From positions 21,775 through 85,774 of the forward strand of contig CAZCGE010000113.1 in the NCBI GenBank assembly GCA_964498125.1: DNA of 64,000 nt, in the 5' to 3' direction. A program made the position numbers and the translations under genes. The first letter of the stretch is position 1, and the number at the start of each line of letters is the position of its first letter. The notes beneath the pieces are model-generated. The model was not told the origin of the DNA. It ran no database searches and saw nothing but the letters and a program-made list of their open reading frames with translations. Source of the stretch: CAMDBL01 sp964498125. Lineage in GTDB: Bacteria; Pseudomonadota; Alphaproteobacteria; Rhizobiales; Hyphomicrobiaceae. Shown piece after piece: positions 22,084-30,384 of this stretch.

Positions 22084-22908
22084 TCAAAAGTTTTCTGGCT
22101 TACGAGCCTTGGCTCCGTCAACGAATGTGGCTCGGAGGTTTCGCTTTTCCTTCTGGTCTAAGTCGCGACCAAGCGCATCTCTAGCCTTCGCGAGCAATTT
22201 ACCATCGAACTCTGGAGGAACACCCTTATTCAACTTGCGATACTCAGCGAATGAGTTAATCTGATCATCATCGAGTATATTCGCGAATTGCGTCGCAACT
22301 TCCTCAAGCTTCGGTGGTTCGACCAGTGCAACAGGGTCGGATTTCACATCGGATTTCACAATTGTAGATGGCTTAATTGCTAGGAATTTCTCGATCTCCG
22401 CTTTCGTCCACAGCGAAGTTGTGTCAGATTCCTGAATGAGAAGAGGAGACTGAGAACTCTTGCTCGCATCTATACCTAGCAGGTGGACACGGACACCAAA
22501 GCTTTGTGCAATCTGAACCCCAATTCGTACGTCCTCATCGCCCGATACGAGCAGCGCATCACTTATGGCTCGGTTTCGAGCGAGTTCGATCAAATCCGTT
22601 ATAATCAGTGAGTCGACACCTTTTTGCTGGCCTACGCTGTTGATCTGACCAAGTCGAAGCTTGATGTCGTCAGTATTTGCCAACGCTGACTGGTCGATCG
22701 AAAGTCGCCCCGATGCAGTACCATCATACCAATAGATGCGAAGTAGGCGGCAGCCCTCACTTTTCTCCAGCGCCACACGCTTAAGTTCGGCGACGGCAGC
22801 AGTAGCGTTCAGCTTCAGCTGAGACCTTGGGGCGTTCGATCCGGAGATCGAAGTTGCGCCCTGAGCGAACAAGTAGCCGGCATCCACAAACACTGCCACG
22901 CATGCCAT
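22084..22908 (-). CDS. NYN/PIN-like domain protein (putative ribonuclease)
   Basis: 274 residues. Residues 1-175 fit the NYN (LabA/DUF88-type) PIN-like nuclease fold: first acidic motif VFVDAGYLF (D9), a middle KGVDSLIITDLIELA with two aspartates, DALLVSGDEDVRIGVQIA, then FGVRVHLLGI. The remaining 100 residues are polar, with no recognised domain. The family often acts on RNA, but the substrate here is unknown. The gene is visibly less GC-rich than its neighbours and lies between rplT and pheS, which normally form one operon. That suggests horizontal acquisition. An in-frame ATG at 22986 would add a hydrophobic leader that overlaps a terminator-like hairpin, so the later start is preferred. 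Confidence 0.8.
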   Translation of the reverse strand: MACVAVFVDAGYLFAQGATSISGSNAPRSQLKLNATAAVAELKRVALEKSEGCRLLRIYWYDGTASGRLSIDQSALANTDDIKLRLGQINSVGQQKGVDSLIITDLIELARNRAISDALLVSGDEDVRIGVQIAQSFGVRVHLLGIDASKSSQSPLLIQESDTTSLWTKAEIEKFLAIKPSTIVKSDVKSDPVALVEPPKLEEVATQFANILDDDQINSFAEYRKLNKGVPPEFDGKLLAKARDALGRDLDQKEKRNLRATFVDGAKARKPENF

Positions 22909-22926
22909 CGGATTCACCGCCGTCCA

Positions 22927-22959
22927 AAGTAAAAGGGCCGCAACCCGAAGGCGCGACCC
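22927..22959 (-). terminator. Hairpin plus U-run, possible terminator or attenuator after rplT
   Basis: On the minus strand GGGTCGCGCC, a TTCG loop and GGTTGCGGCCC form a GC-rich stem with one bulge, followed directly by TTTT and a T-rich run. It is about 190 bases after the rplT stop and 18 bases before the NYN gene start, so it could end the rpmI-rplT transcript or attenuate reading into the NYN and phe genes. I found no obvious phenylalanine-rich leader peptide. Confidence 0.55.
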
Positions 22960-23150
22960 TTGTCTGTCCAGTAGGCCAAGCATCACCAGAACAAGTAGTG
23001 GTGGATGCTGGCGACTACGCTAATATGGCGATTCGGGCTGCGTCGTCAAGCGAAGATTCGCGCTTTGTCAAGCCGAAATCTCGCCACACTTAACCATCTC
23101 TTTACCAATGATTCGGGTGGCTTGGCTACTGAGGGTCGTCTATTTGACCA

Positions 23151-23525
23151 TTACATCGCCGGTTGCGCCGCCTTGACCGCGGCCGAGGCCTGCGCCACCA
23201 GCGCCTTGAAGGCGTCGGCGTCCTTCACCGCGATATCGGCCAGCACCTTGCGGTCGACCTCGACACCGGCCTTGGACAAGCCCTCGATGAAGCGGCCATA
23301 GGTCATGCCATTCTCGCGCGCGGCGGCATTGATGCGCTGGATCCACAGTGCGCGGAACGTGCGCTTCTTGCGCTTGCGGTCGCGGTAGCCGTACTGCAGC
23401 GCCTTCTCGACCGCCTGCTTGGCGATGCGGATCGTATTCTTGCGCCGGCCGTAATAGCCCTTGGCGGCCTTCAGCACTTTCTTGTGCTTGGCATGGGCGG
23501 TGACGCCGCGTTTGACGCGTGCCAT
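23151..23525 (-). CDS. rplT: 50S ribosomal protein L20
   Basis: 124 residues of basic protein, close to the usual 118. Signatures: MARVKRGVTAHAKHKKVLK at the start, GYYGRRKNTIRIAKQAV, RDRKRKKRTFRALWIQRIN and AARENGMTYGRFI. L20 binds 23S rRNA early in 50S assembly and in many bacteria represses its own operon. It is preceded by rpmI on the same strand, with a 112-base spacer that contains an 18-bp palindrome. Confidence 0.98.
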   Translation of the reverse strand: MARVKRGVTAHAKHKKVLKAAKGYYGRRKNTIRIAKQAVEKALQYGYRDRKRKKRTFRALWIQRINAAARENGMTYGRFIEGLSKAGVEVDRKVLADIAVKDADAFKALVAQASAAVKAAQPAM

Positions 23526-23550
23526 GGGAACTCTCCGAGGATGAAAGTGG

Positions 23551-23625
23551 GTGAGTGGTCAGTGGTGAATGATCAGTGGTGGAGCGGATCTGCGTGAGAT
23601 CACCATCTCACCACTGACCACTCAC
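23551..23625. repeat. Long inverted repeat in the rpmI-rplT spacer
   Basis: Perfect 18-bp arms: GTGAGTGGTCAGTGGTGA at 23551-23568 and its complement at 23608-23625, with about 39 bases of loop that repeat part of the arm (GATCAGTGGTGGAG). It fills most of the spacer between rpmI and rplT, genes normally only a few tens of bases apart, and would fold in the operon mRNA. Confidence 0.85.
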
Positions 23626-23637
23626 CACCTCACGCCT

Positions 23638-23838
23638 TCACCGGTGATACGGCATGTATTTCTTGACGATCTTGGCATCAGAGTCGTTCAGCACCATGGT
23701 GCCGCGCGCCGTCTGAATGAACTTGGCCGTCCGCTTGATCATGCCGTGGCGCTTACCTTGCGCCGCCGCCTTCACTTTACCCGTGCCGGTCATCTTGAAG
23801 CGCTTCTTGGCGCCGCTCTTGGTCTTCTGCTTGGGCAT
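23638..23838 (-). CDS. rpmI: 50S ribosomal protein L35
   Basis: 66 residues, standard length. MPKQKTKSGAKKRFKMTG, KRHGMIKRTAKFIQTARG and the ending VKKYMPYHR are diagnostic. The start is fixed by AAGGAGC eleven bases upstream. It is the first gene of the L35-L20-(NYN)-PheS-PheT strand. infC, which precedes rpmI in many bacteria, lies 29 kb away in this window. Confidence 0.97.
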   Translation of the reverse strand: MPKQKTKSGAKKRFKMTGTGKVKAAAQGKRHGMIKRTAKFIQTARGTMVLNDSDAKIVKKYMPYHR

Positions 23839-24130
23839 TTGATTTGCTCCTTTGTTCTCGCTCACGGGCCGAACCGGCCGCGCCTTGCGGCGCGACCTGG
23901 CCCTCCGCGGGGGCGGCCCCCGGATCAAGTCCGGGGCTGAAGGCTACGCCGCGCCGCGTGAGCGACATCGAGCCCTCGAGCCGACCCAGCCTGGGGGCTG
24001 GCCACGTCGTTATGTGCAAACGCAATCGAGCCGCCACGGCATGCCCCGCCGGGCGGCTCGGGTGGTCTTATAGGGGGGTTGCGAGCGGCGCGCAACGCCC
24101 GTGTAAGGCGATCATCGCCTTGCGTCAGGA

Positions 24131-24916
24131 TTAATTCCGGCGCGAGGGCGCGGCCTGGGCCTCGCAGGTCTCCATCGCCGGCGCCGTCGTCGTCCAGCCG
24201 TCCTTGATGACGGCGACGACATAGCGCCGGCAGACTGGATCGATGGCGCGGATAATGCGCACCTGGAAGCCGGCCTGATCCGGCCCGAGCTGGCGCGGCC
24301 AGACGAAGGTCTTGCCTTCAGGCGTTTCCGCCACGGCGGTGCGAATGGCGATGCCGGCATTGCGATAGTCGGTCGCCGTCAATCGCGCCAGCAGGTGGCG
24401 AGGCAGTTGCGGATGCAGGCCAGCGGCGGCGGCGCGCATCTGGATGGGGTCGTTGGGATCGATGCTGGCCGGGCGCACGTCGCGCGCGGAAGGGTCGCTG
24501 AGGGCTGCGGGCGGTGGGGCATAGGCCATGTGCACCTGCACTGGCGGCTCCGGCGTGGTGGCCGCCGGCGCGACTGGCGCCGCCATGACGGTTTTGGTGG
24601 GCAACTGCGGCAGCGGCTCGGACGGCCGCGGCGCCGCCGCTTTCGCCACCGGGCGGCGAACCGCGTCGACGACGGGCAACGTCACGTCCGACGCTGCAAA
24701 ATTGAAGAGGCCCGAGGGCAGCGTCAGTTGCAACCCGCTCGTGGCCAGCGCGCCCGCACCGGCAACCATCGCGACGCAGATCGCCATCGCCAGCCACTTG
24801 CCGCCACTGCGGCGTGCTGGCGGTAAAATGCGGTCGTCGGCATCCAGCACCCAGTCGTCCGCATCATGCCGGTCCAAATGAGCGGCCGACTGCCGCATCG
24901 AAAATACGCTAGCCAT
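24131..24916 (-). CDS. Membrane-anchored protein of unknown function
   Basis: 261 residues. A cytoplasmic N-terminal 40 residues (acidic, DADDWVLDADD) precede one transmembrane helix (LAMAICVAMVAGAGALATSG, about 42-61). A Pro/Ala-rich linker (about 85-150) follows, then a compact C-terminal domain (about 160-255) with two cysteines (DPVCRRYVVAVIKDGW and ETCEAQ) that may form a disulfide. The C-terminal half would lie in the periplasm. I do not recognise the family. AGGGA lies about 9 bases before the ATG. It is monocistronic as far as can be seen. Confidence 0.62.
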   Translation of the reverse strand: MASVFSMRQSAAHLDRHDADDWVLDADDRILPPARRSGGKWLAMAICVAMVAGAGALATSGLQLTLPSGLFNFAASDVTLPVVDAVRRPVAKAAAPRPSEPLPQLPTKTVMAAPVAPAATTPEPPVQVHMAYAPPPAALSDPSARDVRPASIDPNDPIQMRAAAAGLHPQLPRHLLARLTATDYRNAGIAIRTAVAETPEGKTFVWPRQLGPDQAGFQVRIIRAIDPVCRRYVVAVIKDGWTTTAPAMETCEAQAAPSRRN

Positions 24917-25123
24917 GATCGGTCCCTGACAACGCGGATTGCGACAACGCCCCTGACGTTGCAGATTAACTAATTCTTAATTTCCGGCGTTTTCAAGGCC
25001 TTCCGATGTTGTGTTGAAGTCGAGTGCCGACGCTGTGACCCCGACCGCCCGCCAGTTGCGCATGGCCTCGGGCTGAGCACAGTATGGATCGGCCGGCCCC
25101 ACCTGGCCTGAGAGAGAGGCGCG

Positions 25124-26269
25124 ATGCCCGATCATGCTGTTCGCGGCAAAGCCGCCATCGCCGGTGTCGGCGCCACGCGATTTGGCGCCGTTGCGGGCTA
25201 TTCGGCCTACGATTTCGGCATCTGGGCCATGGATCTGGCGCTGGCCGACGCTGGCCTCACCCGCGCGGATATCGATGGCCTGATCGTCAGCCGCATGCCG
25301 GATTATCAGCATTTCTGCGAACTGGCCGCGCTCAATCCTGGCTTCGTACTGATGACGCCAGGCGAGGGGCGCATGTCGGGCGTAGCGATCCAACTGGCGG
25401 CGCAGGCGATCCATGCGGGCCAGGCCGCGACCATCGCCCTCGTCTACGGCAACAATGGTAAATCCGCCGGCGCCAAGTACGGAGGAGCGGCCGACAGTTA
25501 CGGCGGCCCTGGCGGCAGACTCTGGCATCCCTACGGCATGACTTCGCCGGGTGCTGCCCATGCCATGATGTTCGCCCGGCATGCCCACCTCTACGGCACC
25601 ACCAGCGATCAGCTGGCCGAAATCGCCATCACTTTCCGCAAGCATGCCCTGCTCAATCCCGATGCGGTGATGAAGAAGCCTGTGACGCGGGCCGAGTATC
25701 ACGCCTCGCGGTTCATCTGCGAGCCGCTGCATATTTTTGACTATTGCCTGATCAACGACGGCGGCGTCGCCCTGATCGTAACCACGGCCGAGCGGGCCCG
25801 GGCGCTCGCCAAGCCACCGGTTTACATTCGCGGCTTTGCCCAGGCCTCGGCGCTGTCCGACGTCAATATGCCGCCGGAGGATTTCTGGCACGCGCCGCTG
25901 AGCCGCGTGGCGCGCGAGGTCTATCCGATGGCGGATGTCGCCCGCGAGGATTTGTCGGCGTTGATGATTTACGACAATTTCTCGCCGACCGTACTGTTCG
26001 CCCTGGAGGGCCTCGGCTTCTGCAATCAAGGCGAGGGTGGGCCCTTCGTCGCCGAGGGGAACTTGCGGCTCGGCGCCAAATATCCGACCAATACCTCGGG
26101 CGGGCATTTGTCGGACAGCTACATGCAGGGATGGGCGCTCAATGTCGAAGCGGTGCGGCAATTGCGCGGCGAATGCGGCGCCCGGCAGGTCGCGGACGCC
26201 AGGCTCATCCAGTATGTCTGCACCTCGCCGATCTGCAGCTCGATCATTTACGGGAGCGCGCCGAAATGA
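25124..26269 (+). CDS. Thiolase-like / SCP-x lipid-transfer family protein lacking the nucleophilic cysteine
   Basis: 381 residues of thiolase fold: IAGVGATRFG at the N-terminus, SAYDFGIWAMDLALADAGL, an N-terminal-half AAQAIHAGQAATIALVYGN, and C-terminal-half NTSGGHLSDSY and SPICSSIIY. Where degradative thiolases have the acyl-accepting cysteine (QCxSG), this protein has EGRMSG with M84. It therefore belongs with non-classical thiolase-like proteins that pair with DUF35 proteins, in sterol or acyl-CoA side-chain metabolism where known. It overlaps the DUF35 gene by ATGA, which supports a complex. It is the first gene of a five-gene plus-strand cassette; the actual reaction is unknown. Confidence 0.85.
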   Translation: MPDHAVRGKAAIAGVGATRFGAVAGYSAYDFGIWAMDLALADAGLTRADIDGLIVSRMPDYQHFCELAALNPGFVLMTPGEGRMSGVAIQLAAQAIHAGQAATIALVYGNNGKSAGAKYGGAADSYGGPGGRLWHPYGMTSPGAAHAMMFARHAHLYGTTSDQLAEIAITFRKHALLNPDAVMKKPVTRAEYHASRFICEPLHIFDYCLINDGGVALIVTTAERARALAKPPVYIRGFAQASALSDVNMPPEDFWHAPLSRVAREVYPMADVAREDLSALMIYDNFSPTVLFALEGLGFCNQGEGGPFVAEGNLRLGAKYPTNTSGGHLSDSYMQGWALNVEAVRQLRGECGARQVADARLIQYVCTSPICSSIIYGSAPK

Positions 26270-26673
26270 TGGCCTATGCCAAACCGCTGCCGGTCATCGA
26301 CGATCTGAACCGGCCGTACTGGGACGCCCTGAAGCGGGGCGAGCTGAGGTTGCCGCAATGTGCCGCCTGCGGACACCTGGCGTTCGATCCCACGCGCGTC
26401 TGCCGGCGCTGCGGCAGCGAGCAACGCCAGTGGCCGCTGCTGTCTGGACACGGCGAAATCTGGTCTCTTGGCGTCTTCCACCAGATCTACTTCGAGAGCT
26501 TCCGCGCCGACACTCCCTTCACGGTCGTCCTCGTGCAACTCGACGAGGGCGTGCGGCTCTTCTCCAACATCGTCGGCGCCAGTCGGGATCAGATCCAGAT
26601 CGGCCGCCGTGTCGAGGCCGCATTCGATCCGGTGACGCCCGACGTGACACTGCTCAAATTCAGGCTGGCCTGA
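26266..26673 (+). CDS. DUF35 zinc-ribbon/OB-fold protein (thiolase partner)
   Basis: 135 residues. An N-terminal helix (LNRPYWDALKRGELRLPQC) leads into a rubredoxin-like zinc ribbon with C32, C35, C46 and C49 (CAAC, CRRC). An OB-fold then starts at GHGEIWSLGVFHQIYF. Proteins of this family form obligate complexes with thiolase-like or hydratase partners in acyl-CoA metabolism. The ATG overlaps the stop of the thiolase-like gene by four bases. Confidence 0.9.
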   Translation: MMAYAKPLPVIDDLNRPYWDALKRGELRLPQCAACGHLAFDPTRVCRRCGSEQRQWPLLSGHGEIWSLGVFHQIYFESFRADTPFTVVLVQLDEGVRLFSNIVGASRDQIQIGRRVEAAFDPVTPDVTLLKFRLA

Positions 26674-26695
26674 TTGACCCGGATGGGAGACTGCC

Positions 26696-27745
26696 ATGCG
26701 CGCTGTCGTGATACGCCAGATCGGCGGACCCGAGGTCGTCAAGCTCGAGGACGTGCCGGTACCGGCAGTGGGCCCAAAGGACGTGCTCATCGAGGTGGCG
26801 GCCTGCGGCGTGTGCTTCCATGATGTGGTGGCGCGCAATGGTACGATGCGGCGCGGCGTCGAGCTGCCCTATATTCCGGGCCATGAAGTCGCCGGCGAGG
26901 TGGTCGAGGTCGGCGCCGATGTTCGGCATTTCAGGGCCGGAGACCGGGTGGCGACGGCCCAGCGCCGGCACATTTGCGGCGCCTGCCGCTATTGCCGCTC
27001 GGGCCGCGAATCCTCCTGTCCCGAGCACATTTTCCTCGGCGATGCGGGGCTGAACGGCGGCTCGGCGGAATTCGTCTGCATCGAGGACGACAATCTCGCG
27101 CACGTGCCCGAGGGTGTCGATCTCGATGACGCCGCAATCACCGCCTGCGCCATCGGCACGGAACTCAACGCCATCCGCGATGTGGCGCGCGTCAAAACGG
27201 GCGAGCGCGTGCTGGTCTCGGGCGCGGGCGGAGGGCTCGGCATCCACGGCGTCCAGCTGGCGCGACTAGCCGGCGCCATCGTCTACGCCGTGACGACGTC
27301 GCAAACCAAAGTCGAGGCCATCCGCCAGGCCGGCGCGCATCATGTCATCGTGACGCCGCGCGGCGCCGACTTTTCCAGGGACCTGCTGAAGCTCACGGAC
27401 GGTGAAGGCGTCGATGTCGTCATCGACAATGTCGGCAGCGTGCTGTTCCAGCCGACGCGCAAGAGCCTGGCCATGAGCGGGCGCTGGGTGTTCGTGGGAC
27501 AGCTCACCGGCGATTTCGTGCAGCTCAATCCCGCGCAGATCTTTTTCAAGGACATCACCATCATGAGCGTCAAGAGCACGTCGCGCCAGCAGTTGCGCGA
27601 CTCGCTCGACCTTGTCCGCCATGGCATGGTGACGCCGATGATCGAGGCGCGCCTGCCGCTGGAGGAGGCGCACCGCGCGCACGCTCTGGTCGAGCAGGGT
27701 CGAACCACGGGACGTATCGTGCTGAAACCAGGTCTGTCGGCGTGA
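26696..27745 (+). CDS. Zinc-dependent alcohol dehydrogenase-like oxidoreductase (MDR family)
   Basis: 349 residues. GroES-like domain with catalytic zinc ligands C40 (ACGVCFHD) and H63-E64 (PGHEVAGEV) and structural zinc cysteines C94, C97, C100 and C108. The Rossmann nucleotide site is VLVSGAGGGLGIHGVQLA. The pattern is close to medium-chain reductases that act on enoyl-CoA or aldehydes; the substrate is not defined. It follows the DUF35 gene by 22 bases and touches the SMP-30 gene, so it is part of the cassette. Confidence 0.88.
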   Translation: MRAVVIRQIGGPEVVKLEDVPVPAVGPKDVLIEVAACGVCFHDVVARNGTMRRGVELPYIPGHEVAGEVVEVGADVRHFRAGDRVATAQRRHICGACRYCRSGRESSCPEHIFLGDAGLNGGSAEFVCIEDDNLAHVPEGVDLDDAAITACAIGTELNAIRDVARVKTGERVLVSGAGGGLGIHGVQLARLAGAIVYAVTTSQTKVEAIRQAGAHHVIVTPRGADFSRDLLKLTDGEGVDVVIDNVGSVLFQPTRKSLAMSGRWVFVGQLTGDFVQLNPAQIFFKDITIMSVKSTSRQQLRDSLDLVRHGMVTPMIEARLPLEEAHRAHALVEQGRTTGRIVLKPGLSA

Positions 27746-27765
27746 GTGGCGGCTTGGAGGCAACG

Positions 27766-28644
27766 ATGGCCGCGGCGGTGCGTGTGTTCGCTGAGACGGG
27801 CGGGCAGCTCGCCGAAGGTCCGATTTGGTCCGTACGCGAGCAGGCTCTCTATTGGATCGAAATGCAGGGCCGCACGGCGCATCGCCAGCGCGTGGAGGCG
27901 ACAGTCGCCGAGACTTGGCCGTGCCAGCGCATGCCGGCGTGTCTTGCCGAGCGTGAACAGGGCGGCATGCTGCTCTTGTCGCGCAACGAGATGGCGCTGG
28001 CGCCCTCGATGGATGGACCCTGGCAGGTCTTCCAACCCGACGGCGGGCCTGATTTCGCGCGTGAGCGGATCAACGACGGCGCCGCCGACCGCAAGGGGCG
28101 ATTTTGGTTCGGGACGTTCGCACCCAAGATGGAGCACGGCGCCGGCGGCCTGTGGCGGCTCGACCCGGACCTGTCCGTGCATCGCATGGATACCGGCATC
28201 ACCCTGGCGAACGGTATTGCCTGGAGCCCCGATGACCGTTTTCTGTATTTCGCCGATACCCTTCCTGGCTGCATCTGGCGCTACGACTTTTCGCTCGGGG
28301 AAGGCACCGTCAAAAACCGGACGCCGTTCGTCACCTATCAGGACCGCCAGGGACACCCCGATGGCATGACGGTCGACTCCGCGTGCGGCCTGTGGGTGGC
28401 GGAGGTCATGGCCGGACGGGTTGCGCGCTACCGGCCCGATGCGACGCTCGATCGCGTCATCGCGTTGCCGGTGCCGCGGCCGACCAGCGTCATGTTCGGC
28501 GGCGCGGACCTGCGGACAGTGTTCGTCACCTCGATGCGAACGGGCATGAGCGCGGACGCACTTGCCGCGTTCCCGCTGTCAGGGGCGGTGTTGGCCCTGG
28601 AAGCAGGCGTCGCCGGCCTGCCCGAAGCGCAATTCGCAGGGTAG
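27766..28644 (+). CDS. SMP-30/gluconolactonase/LRE-like protein
   Basis: 292 residues of six-bladed propeller type. Signatures are FAETGGQLAEGPIW with the metal-binding glutamate, RINDGAADRKGRFWFGTF, LANGIAWSPDDRFLYFADT, GHPDGMTVDSACGLWVA and a late TSVMFGGADLRTVFVTS. Members hydrolyse sugar or other lactones with a divalent metal. The ATG at 27766 has GGAGG seven bases upstream; a GTG at 27742 overlapping the dehydrogenase stop is an alternative. Its place in an acyl-CoA cassette suggests a lactone intermediate or product, but this is inference. Confidence 0.86.
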   Translation: MAAAVRVFAETGGQLAEGPIWSVREQALYWIEMQGRTAHRQRVEATVAETWPCQRMPACLAEREQGGMLLLSRNEMALAPSMDGPWQVFQPDGGPDFARERINDGAADRKGRFWFGTFAPKMEHGAGGLWRLDPDLSVHRMDTGITLANGIAWSPDDRFLYFADTLPGCIWRYDFSLGEGTVKNRTPFVTYQDRQGHPDGMTVDSACGLWVAEVMAGRVARYRPDATLDRVIALPVPRPTSVMFGGADLRTVFVTSMRTGMSADALAAFPLSGAVLALEAGVAGLPEAQFAG

Positions 28645-28688
28645 ACACAGCCTTTGCCACCTCTCTATCGTCATCGCGAACCGCTCTA

Positions 28689-28705
28689 GGCGGAAAATGC
28701 TCTAG
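28689..28705. repeat. Half copy of repeat family E
   Basis: The 17 bases GGCGGAAAATGCTCTAG are the exact complement of the start of the element at 43704. CTCTAG on the left (28684-28689) makes a small palindrome around it. It lies in the 97-base spacer between the SMP-30 and acyl-CoA synthetase genes. Confidence 0.6.
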
Positions 28706-28741
28706 CCTTGGCCCGCAACCCATCCAAGCCCGCGATCTCTC

Positions 28742-30325
28742 ATGCAAGCTCCCTTCAGCCGCACAGCATTCGATTTGCTCCGTGAGCAAGCCGCCCAGGC
28801 TCCCGATCGGCCCATGGCGATCACCGCGACCGGCAGTTTGTCCTACGCGGACCTCGTCAGGCGAGCCGGGCAGGTCGCGGCGCGCTTGCAGGCCGGTGCC
28901 ATCGCGCGCGGCCATCGCGTCGGGCTGCTCTGCGACAACCGCCGCGAATGGCTCGAGATCTTCTATGCCAGCAGCGCCCTGGGCGTCGTCGTCGTACCCT
29001 TCAGCACCTGGTCGACGGCCGCCGAGCTCGACTACCTGCTGAGCGATTCTGGCGTCAGCTGCCTGTTCGCGCTGGCACAGGACGGCCGCCGCGATTTCGC
29101 CGGCGATATCGCGGCGCTGCGCGCATCGGGCAGCTTGCCGCGCCTGCGGACGGTGGTTCTGATCGACGCGCCGGCACGCGACGGCTTTGCCGGCTATGCC
29201 GACTATCGATCAGGCGAAGCGCTCGCCCCCTTGCCGCCGGGGCAGGGGCCGAGTGCCACGGACACGCTGCTGATCCACTATACGTCCGGTTCCAGCAACC
29301 GCCCCAAGGCTGTGCCCCTCCAGCATTTTGCCGTGATCGAGAACACCTTCAATATCGGCGAGCGGCAAGGGCTCGGGCCGGATGATCGCGTGCTGGTCTC
29401 GGTGCCGCTGTTCTGGGCCTATGGCGCCGTCAATGCGTTGCACGCCGCCGTCAGTCATGGCGCCACGCTGGTGCTGCAAGCGCGCTTCGAGCCGGGTGAG
29501 GCACTCGAGCTGATCGAGCGCCATCGGTGTACGGCCATTTACACCTTGCCGGCGATGACCAATGCCTTGCTCGCCCATCCGGCGTTTGCGTCCGCGCGCA
29601 CGGCATCGTTGCGCACGGGCGTGACGATTGGCGGGCCGCAGGACATCATCAAAGCCGCGACAGAATTGGGCGCCTCGGAGATCTGCAACATCTATGGCAG
29701 CACGGAAGGCTGCGGCAACAGCTGCGTCACGCCGCATCATTGGCCGATCAATCGGCGCGCCCAATGCCAAGGGCCGCCGTTGCCGGGGATCACATTGCGC
29801 ATTCGCGATCCGGAAACGGCGCGCCTCGTGTCAGACGGTGACGTCGGGTTACTCGAGATGAAGGGCTACCTGACGCCGGGCTATGTCGGCGCCAGCGCCG
29901 TGCACAACGCCGAGACATTCACGGCGGATGGTTTCTTCAAGACCGGAGACCTCGGCTCGCTGCGGCCCGATGGCTCTTTCGTCTTTTCCGGGCGCAGCTC
30001 GGAGATGATCAAGCGCTCGGGCATCAACGTCTCGCCAGCCGAGGTCGAGGAGGTGCTGCAGCAGCATGCCGATGTCGCACTGGCCGGCGTCACCGGCGTC
30101 GATGACGCTGAAAAAGGCGAGATCATTGTTGCCTACGTCGTGGCGCGGCCCGGTGTCGCGCTCGATCTGGACCTGCTGCTCGCCCACTGCCGTGCGCGGC
30201 TGTCCGGCTACAAGATCCCGGATCGGCTTCTGCTCGGCCAGGAGTTGCCGTTGACCGTCACGGGCAAGCTGATGCGGCGGGAACTGCGCGCCATGGCGAC
30301 AACGGCGGTCCATGCCGCCCCGTAG
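28742..30325 (+). CDS. AMP-dependent acyl-CoA synthetase/ligase
   Basis: 527 residues of the ANL superfamily: activates a carboxylate as acyl-AMP and transfers it to CoA. Motifs: P-loop TSGSSNRPKAV near residue 181, IYGSTEGCG (A5), GFFKTGDLG (A7), the hinge GRSSEMIKRSGINVSP (A8) and the catalytic-lysine region TVTGKLMRREL. The substrate is not predictable from sequence. It follows the SMP-30 gene by 97 bases containing a small repeat and may be the last gene of the cassette. Its TAG stop lies in the start of a degenerate palindromic repeat (GTAGGTT at 30322). Confidence 0.92.
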   Translation: MQAPFSRTAFDLLREQAAQAPDRPMAITATGSLSYADLVRRAGQVAARLQAGAIARGHRVGLLCDNRREWLEIFYASSALGVVVVPFSTWSTAAELDYLLSDSGVSCLFALAQDGRRDFAGDIAALRASGSLPRLRTVVLIDAPARDGFAGYADYRSGEALAPLPPGQGPSATDTLLIHYTSGSSNRPKAVPLQHFAVIENTFNIGERQGLGPDDRVLVSVPLFWAYGAVNALHAAVSHGATLVLQARFEPGEALELIERHRCTAIYTLPAMTNALLAHPAFASARTASLRTGVTIGGPQDIIKAATELGASEICNIYGSTEGCGNSCVTPHHWPINRRAQCQGPPLPGITLRIRDPETARLVSDGDVGLLEMKGYLTPGYVGASAVHNAETFTADGFFKTGDLGSLRPDGSFVFSGRSSEMIKRSGINVSPAEVEEVLQQHADVALAGVTGVDDAEKGEIIVAYVVARPGVALDLDLLLAHCRARLSGYKIPDRLLLGQELPLTVTGKLMRRELRAMATTAVHAAP

Positions 30326-30384
30326 GTTCTGGGTTGAGCGGAGCGACAGCGCAGCGAAGCCCAACGTTCATGCCTGCGTGCAAG

